Made by a program: the position numbers and the translations under genes. DNA of 19,428 nucleotides from an uncultured Muribaculaceae bacterium (GTDB lineage Bacteria; Bacteroidota; Bacteroidia; Bacteroidales; Muribaculaceae): assembly GCA_910586975.1 (NCBI GenBank), contig CAJUKX010000040.1:1-19428 (forward strand). The letters are read 5' to 3'. Of this stretch, positions 15,528 to 19,428 are shown one piece after another. The first letter of the stretch is position 1, and each line of letters opens with the position of its first letter. The notes beneath the pieces were generated by a model that was given only the letters and a program-made list of their open reading frames with translations, searched no databases and had not been told where the DNA came from.

Positions 15528-15535
15528 TACCTTTG
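15528..15535 (+). promoter_or_regulatory. -7 box (TACCTTTG), probable addA promoter
   Basis: TACCTTTG matches TAnnTTTG. A TTTG lies at 15500-15503, but 24 nt away rather than 20. Transcription near 15541 would give addA a leader of about 190 nt, much longer than other leaders here. Confidence 0.5.
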
Positions 15536-15569
15536 TAATGTGGGTGGTTGAGGGTATGCTATAAAACCC

Positions 15570-15602
15570 AACGTAGCTGCAGTCTCACGACGCAGCTACG
15601 TT
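15570..15602 (+). promoter_or_regulatory. Strong hairpin in the addA leader
   Basis: AACGTAGCTGC (15570-15580) pairs perfectly with GCAGCTACGTT (15592-15602), an 11-bp stem. Inside it, GTC/GAC (15582-15584 with 15589-15591) adds three pairs around TCAC, with one bulged A. It begins about 30 nt after the predicted start site and has no U-tract after it, so it looks more like a leader structure than a terminator. Confidence 0.5.
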
Positions 15603-15731
15603 AGATATAAACCAATCATTATCACATTTCTTACAATGGAAAAAGCAAATTTTCACGTTTGTATAATATAAACATCGCCGGGGTGCATACGGTTCATCAA
15701 ACCCACTGTTTTTTACAAAAAAATTTCGTCC

Positions 15732-18700
15732 ATGCTTACCATCTATAAGGCTTCGGCCGGTTCCGGAAAGACGTATACTCTTGCATACGAGTATATTAAA
15801 CTGTTGCTCGGTATAAAAATCGAGGACGGAAACGGCGCGTATTATGTGCTGAATCATAAGAATTATCTCAACGGCGCGCCGTCCAACCGCAATGCACACA
15901 GGCGCATTCTGGCCATTACGTTCACCAACAAGGCCACCGCCGAGATGAAGTCGCGCATAATAAAGCAGCTCGAGGCTCTGACGCATGTGCCCGAGTCGGA
16001 CGACCCGCGCGATGATGCCGAGTATGCGGCCAAGCTGATGGCCGACTTCGGTTGCAGGCGCGACGAGCTGCAGCACGTGGCTCTGAGGGCGCTCAGGAGT
16101 CTGCTCAACGACTACGGCCAGTTTAATGTAAGCACTATCGACGCTTTTTTCCAGACCATACTGCGCAGCTTTGCCCGCGAGATCGACCGCCAGGGCGACT
16201 ACCGGCTCGAGCTGGAGGAGTCTACGGTAATCGGGCAGGCCGTGGCCATGATGTTTGACGAGCTCAACACGGGCTATTCATCCGACGATGTGGCCGTAAC
16301 CGAGGGCTGGCTCGACAAGATTGCCATGGAGCGCGTGGCCGGCGGCGACGACTTCAATCCGTTCAACAGCCACAGCCGCATGTACCGCCAGATAATCGCC
16401 AACCTGAAGAAGGTGTATAACGACCGCTTTCTGGCGCATGAGGCCGAGATGTATGAATATCTTGCCGACCGCAGCCGTCTGAGCCGCTTTGAATCGTGGC
16501 TCCGATCATCGCTCGACAGCATTGAGGCCGAGGAAGCCGTAGTGGCTGATTCGGTGGAATTGAATCCCGGTCTCGACCGGTATGTGAACGACCTGATCTC
16601 TAAAATCAAAATTCTGCACGGGCTTAAGAAAAAAGAAATCAAGAATTACAGCTCCAACAAGAGCGCGATGAAGCTACACGACGCTCAGCCGGGCACTATC
16701 TCTAAAAAGAATGCCACGGTTGACGAGGACCTGTACTTCAGATGGTTCGAAAAACTGGAACGCCTGAGCGACCGCCGCGAACGCTACAGCGAGATGCTCA
16801 GCCAAACCAACACCCTGCTGGCTTTTGTCCACATACGCCGATATATCGACCGTTATCGTGTGGACAACAACATGATTCTGATTTCAGATACCAACTCGCT
16901 GCTCAGCTCCATTGTCACCGAGAGCGACACTCCGTTTATCTACGAGCGCGTGGGTATGTCGCTCGAAAACTTCCTTATCGACGAGTTTCAGGACACCAGC
17001 CGGCAGCAATGGCGCAGCCTGCGGCCTTTGGTAGCCAATTCGGGCATTGATGCCGACAGCCTGATTATAGGCGACGTCAAACAGTCGATTTACCGCTGGC
17101 GTGGCGGCGACCCGGCTCTGCTGGCTTCTGAGGTCCAGAACAACGATTTCCCGGCAAGCAGCTTCGTAAAGGGCGACCGCGACGGCGAAAACACCAACTA
17201 CCGCTCGGCCCACGAGCTGGTGAGGTTCAACAACACCCTTTTCCACTCCATCGCCCAGATTGAACATGTGAGCGGATACGAGGGCGTAGCTCAAAGCCTT
17301 GGCCCGAAAAAGACCAAAATTCCGGCATATATAAATATCACTGACCTCGGTGGCGACAAATTCCACAAAATTGCCGAGACTCGCCTGCCCGAGGAGTTCA
17401 ACGACTCTTTCGACGAGGAAACCAATAAACTCACCGACCGCGATGTGAGCTTGAAGCTGCTGGCCGAATCGATTCTCGACCAGGTTGCCCGCGGTTATCG
17501 CTTCAACGAAATCGCTATCCTGTGCCGCGGCAACAAGACCTTGGTCGACATTGCCGAATATCTGGTAAGGGAATATCCACAAATCAAGATTGTGAGCGAC
17601 GAGGCGCTGCTGCTGTGCAACAATCCGGCCGTAAAGCTTATCATCAGCATGCTCGAGATTATCGACAAGAGCTTTGGCGCGCCAGACTCAGCGGCAGATG
17701 AATCCTCTGCCGAAGTTCCATCACCGCTCGACAAGTCTACCTGCGCTCCCGACTCCGATGCCGAGGCGGCACGTCGGCGACGCACTGCAGCACGTCGCCG
17801 CAAAGCAATGCTCATCGACAGTTTCAACTACTACATGGCCCACGGCAAATCGGTGGAAGAGGCCATGCTGATGGCAGTTGAAAGCTCTCGACGCGCAGTA
17901 AACAACGACTCAGCCGGCCCCGGGCTCATTGATGTCAATGAATCGGATGACCACAGCCTTGAGAAAGACCTCGAACGCATACGCCTGCTTGCGCCGGCCA
18001 CCCTTTCGGGCATGGTAGAAGCCATAATATCTGTGAAATTCACCGAGCAGCAACGCATGGACGCAATGCCCTATCTCACGGCTTTCATCGACTTCGTGGA
18101 TGATTTCTCCACCGACAATATCCCATCTATCCACTCCTTCCTCAACTACTGGCACGACAACGAACGCGCCGTGTCAATCATCGGCGGCGAGAATGTCGAC
18201 GCCGTAGCCATGATGACCGTACACAAGGCCAAGGGGCTCGAATGGCCCTGCGTGCACATACCGTTCATGAACTGGCGACTTGAGGGAGCTGCATCGCCCG
18301 GATGGTACGAGATGGACCGTTGCACCGAAATTCCGGCCGATATACGACCGCCGCTGATGTACATCACCCCTTCCGAGGCATTTCAGGCCGATGACAGCCC
18401 CTTTGCCGCACAGATCAATGCCGAGCTCAACGAACAGAAAAACGACAATCTCAACGTGGCCTACGTTGCATTCACGCGTGCCGGTCGTGAGCTAAACATC
18501 CACATGATGGATATAAAGAAAAGCAAACGTTTTTCAATGGCCGATGCCATGCGCCAATTGTTTGCCATGCCATGCGCCCTGCCTCAGTCTGATCTGTTCA
18601 CCGACCTCTCGGCTTGCGTTGACGACGATGGCAACTACCGCTTCGGGACGCCCACCACGCCGATACGCGAAAACAAGACTGAAACAATACCTGCGCTCCC

Positions 18701-19292
18701 ATCGCCGGGCATGAGCATTTCATTCAATCCCCTCAACAAGCGTCTCACACGCCTTTCAGACCTCACCGCTCCCGACGATCATCCCGACGACCCCGATATA
18801 GGTAACAACGTCCGCAAGATTGAAACTACCGAGCTTACCGCAGATTCACCTGTAAACGTGGCAGCGCGCCACGGCATTATACTACACTCCATACTGTCGC
18901 AGATGGTCACACTCGACGATCTCGACCACGCCATAGCCTACCACACGCGCGACTACAGCCACAGTGAACTTGCCGAATATCGCCGCGAGTTAGAACGTGC
19001 ATTCGAAATAGGCGGCGAGCAGGCACGCTCATGGTTTTCGGCTGACAACCTGCGAGTGCTCAACGAGCAGCCCGTTTTCAACGCCGTAGACGGCCTTAAT
19101 AACCGTCTCGACCGCATTGTATGGACTCCCGATGGCCGCGTGATAGTGATCGACTACAAATTCACCACCACCGAAAAAGAAGAACACATAGCACAGGTGA
19201 GAGAATATATCAAAATGCTCAGCTCAGCCCTCGACCAACCCGTATCAGGCTACCTGTGGTACCCCACCCTGGGCCACATAAGGCAGGTATAA
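15732..19292 (+). CDS. addA: AddA/RecB-type UvrD-family helicase-nuclease
   Basis: This enzyme is expected to process double-strand breaks, unwinding and cutting DNA before RecA loading, normally as a dimer with AddB. The 1186-residue protein shows superfamily 1A motifs in order: Walker A ASAGSGKT (K13), ITFTNKATAEM (Ia), DEFQDTS (417-423, II), GDVKQSIYRWRGGDP (447 onward, III), VHKAKGLEW (830-838, V) and AFTRAGRE (913-920, VI). A PD-(D/E)xK nuclease closes it, with H1052, D1127, D1141-Y-K1143 (IDYK) and a Q-x3-Y pair. Residues about 650-692 are an odd Ser/Asp/Pro-rich then Arg-rich insert (ARRRRTAARRRK) after the motif IV region. No AddB-like gene is in the window and a terminator follows, so the partner is encoded elsewhere. 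Confidence 0.92.
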   Translation: MLTIYKASAGSGKTYTLAYEYIKLLLGIKIEDGNGAYYVLNHKNYLNGAPSNRNAHRRILAITFTNKATAEMKSRIIKQLEALTHVPESDDPRDDAEYAAKLMADFGCRRDELQHVALRALRSLLNDYGQFNVSTIDAFFQTILRSFAREIDRQGDYRLELEESTVIGQAVAMMFDELNTGYSSDDVAVTEGWLDKIAMERVAGGDDFNPFNSHSRMYRQIIANLKKVYNDRFLAHEAEMYEYLADRSRLSRFESWLRSSLDSIEAEEAVVADSVELNPGLDRYVNDLISKIKILHGLKKKEIKNYSSNKSAMKLHDAQPGTISKKNATVDEDLYFRWFEKLERLSDRRERYSEMLSQTNTLLAFVHIRRYIDRYRVDNNMILISDTNSLLSSIVTESDTPFIYERVGMSLENFLIDEFQDTSRQQWRSLRPLVANSGIDADSLIIGDVKQSIYRWRGGDPALLASEVQNNDFPASSFVKGDRDGENTNYRSAHELVRFNNTLFHSIAQIEHVSGYEGVAQSLGPKKTKIPAYINITDLGGDKFHKIAETRLPEEFNDSFDEETNKLTDRDVSLKLLAESILDQVARGYRFNEIAILCRGNKTLVDIAEYLVREYPQIKIVSDEALLLCNNPAVKLIISMLEIIDKSFGAPDSAADESSAEVPSPLDKSTCAPDSDAEAARRRRTAARRRKAMLIDSFNYYMAHGKSVEEAMLMAVESSRRAVNNDSAGPGLIDVNESDDHSLEKDLERIRLLAPATLSGMVEAIISVKFTEQQRMDAMPYLTAFIDFVDDFSTDNIPSIHSFLNYWHDNERAVSIIGGENVDAVAMMTVHKAKGLEWPCVHIPFMNWRLEGAASPGWYEMDRCTEIPADIRPPLMYITPSEAFQADDSPFAAQINAELNEQKNDNLNVAYVAFTRAGRELNIHMMDIKKSKRFSMADAMRQLFAMPCALPQSDLFTDLSACVDDDGNYRFGTPTTPIRENKTETIPALPSPGMSISFNPLNKRLTRLSDLTAPDDHPDDPDIGNNVRKIETTELTADSPVNVAARHGIILHSILSQMVTLDDLDHAIAYHTRDYSHSELAEYRRELERAFEIGGEQARSWFSADNLRVLNEQPVFNAVDGLNNRLDRIVWTPDGRVIVIDYKFTTTEKEEHIAQVREYIKMLSSALDQPVSGYLWYPTLGHIRQV

Positions 19293-19314
19293 AGTTTTGT
19301 CAAAAAAAAACAAT

Positions 19315-19378
19315 GTCAGACAAGTCAGACCTTTTGTCAGACGAGTCAGACCGGTCCGACTTGTCCGACACGACCGAC
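19315..19378. repeat. Tandem array of seven GTCnGAC palindromes, 9-nt period
   Basis: GTCAGAC starts at 19315, 19324, 19336 and 19345, GTCCGAC at 19354 and 19363, and GACCGAC at 19372. The step is 9 nt except for one 12-nt step. All but the last unit are 7-nt palindromes. The array lies between the addA stop and a terminator. Read from ATG 19313 it gives an open Ser-Asp repeat frame (MSDKSDLLSDESDRSD) that continues through the terminator to the window end, so I regard it as noncoding. Confidence 0.7.
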
Positions 19379-19382
19379 TATA

Positions 19383-19422
19383 AAAAAATTAAGCCCCGGC
19401 AGAATTTCTTCTGTCGGGGCTT
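19383..19422 (-). terminator. Intrinsic terminator for a minus-strand gene beyond the window
   Basis: AAGCCCCGGCAGAA (19391-19404) pairs with TTCTGTCGGGGCTT (19409-19422), 14 pairs with one G-U wobble and loop TTTC. On the minus strand the hairpin is followed by AATTTTTTTA (19390-19381), a textbook U-tract. It should end a leftward transcript entering from the right. It may also stop addA transcription on plus, though the plus-strand tail is cut by the window edge. Confidence 0.8.
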
Positions 19423-19428
19423 GATAGG

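Larger units (their letters stand above)
15421..15731 (+). other. Long leader and promoter region of addA
   Basis: This gene-free stretch contains an AT-rich part, the TACCTTTG box (15528-15535), a strong hairpin (15570-15602), and AT-rich sequence up to the addA ATG. A chance-sized upstream frame of 11 codons (MEKANFHVCII, 15636-15671) lies in the leader. No tRNA, riboswitch family or other gene was recognised. Confidence 0.5.

Noticed and set aside
15662..15670. TATAAT-like -10 box in the addA leader
   Set aside because: Bacteroidetes sigma factors use TAnnTTTG, and no matching -35/-33 element is placed correctly; AT-rich leaders produce such hits by chance.
16884..17582. 232-codon minus-strand open frame inside addA
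   Set aside because: It covers conserved helicase motifs of the sense gene and has no family features.
19315..19378. CRISPR array
   Set aside because: The units are 7 nt with 2-nt spacers, far below CRISPR repeat and spacer lengths, and no cas gene is present.
19313..19428. Coding gene starting MSDKSDLL at the right edge
   Set aside because: The frame consists of the tandem repeat and then crosses a textbook terminator hairpin, so coding is unlikely, though it stays open to the window end.

Overview
The window looks like a chromosomal segment of a Bacteroidales bacterium, possibly Muribaculaceae (family level is a guess). Four lines of evidence point there. Upstream regions carry the Bacteroidetes -7 box TAnnTTTG, in three cases about 20 nt downstream of a TTTG-like -33 box. 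Ribosome-binding sites are mostly weak and spacers are AT-rich between moderately GC-rich genes. The families present (PCMD, DUF1573, DUF5074/BtuG-like lipoprotein with a CSDDDD surface-export signal) are typical of the phylum. No phage, IS element or CRISPR array is seen.

Layout, left to right. (1) A truncated minus-strand tRNA-Asn(GUU) with its promoter lies at the left edge, with phased T/A-tracts upstream. (2) A tight plus-strand operon follows (286-6317): an S41 C-terminal processing peptidase, the transcription-repair coupling factor Mfd and a GT4-like glycosyltransferase. (3) A minus-strand block (6318-8829) holds a DUF1573 protein, an MNT nucleotidyltransferase followed by a 20-codon remnant that resembles the start of a HepT/HEPN toxin, and a secreted PCMD protein. 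(4) A divergent plus-strand pair (8977-12107) encodes a surface beta-propeller lipoprotein and a TonB-dependent receptor overlapping by ATGA; by family and arrangement this is probably a BtuG-BtuB corrinoid capture and import pair. (5) A convergent HAD/Cof phosphatase (minus, GTG start) shares a perfect 10-bp hairpin with the receptor's 3' end, and menA is divergent from it. (6) A 370-nt spacer carries a possible 28-aa minus-strand ORF and an 11-bp direct repeat, followed by alanine dehydrogenase with a clear promoter and strong terminator. (7) A long structured leader precedes an AddA/RecB-type helicase-nuclease (15732-19292). (8) The right edge holds a tandem array of 7-nt palindromes on a 9-nt period and a terminator oriented for a minus-strand gene beyond the window.

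Most genes are conserved housekeeping functions: DNA repair (Mfd, AddA), menaquinone synthesis (MenA), alanine/pyruvate/ammonia conversion (Ald), envelope proteolysis and glycosylation. The accessory signals are the eroded MNT/HEPN module, the corrinoid-type importer without a visible riboswitch, the possible small protein before ald, the addA leader hairpin and the terminal repeat array. I did not find a clearly new multi-gene system; the most unusual items are these small non-canonical signals.
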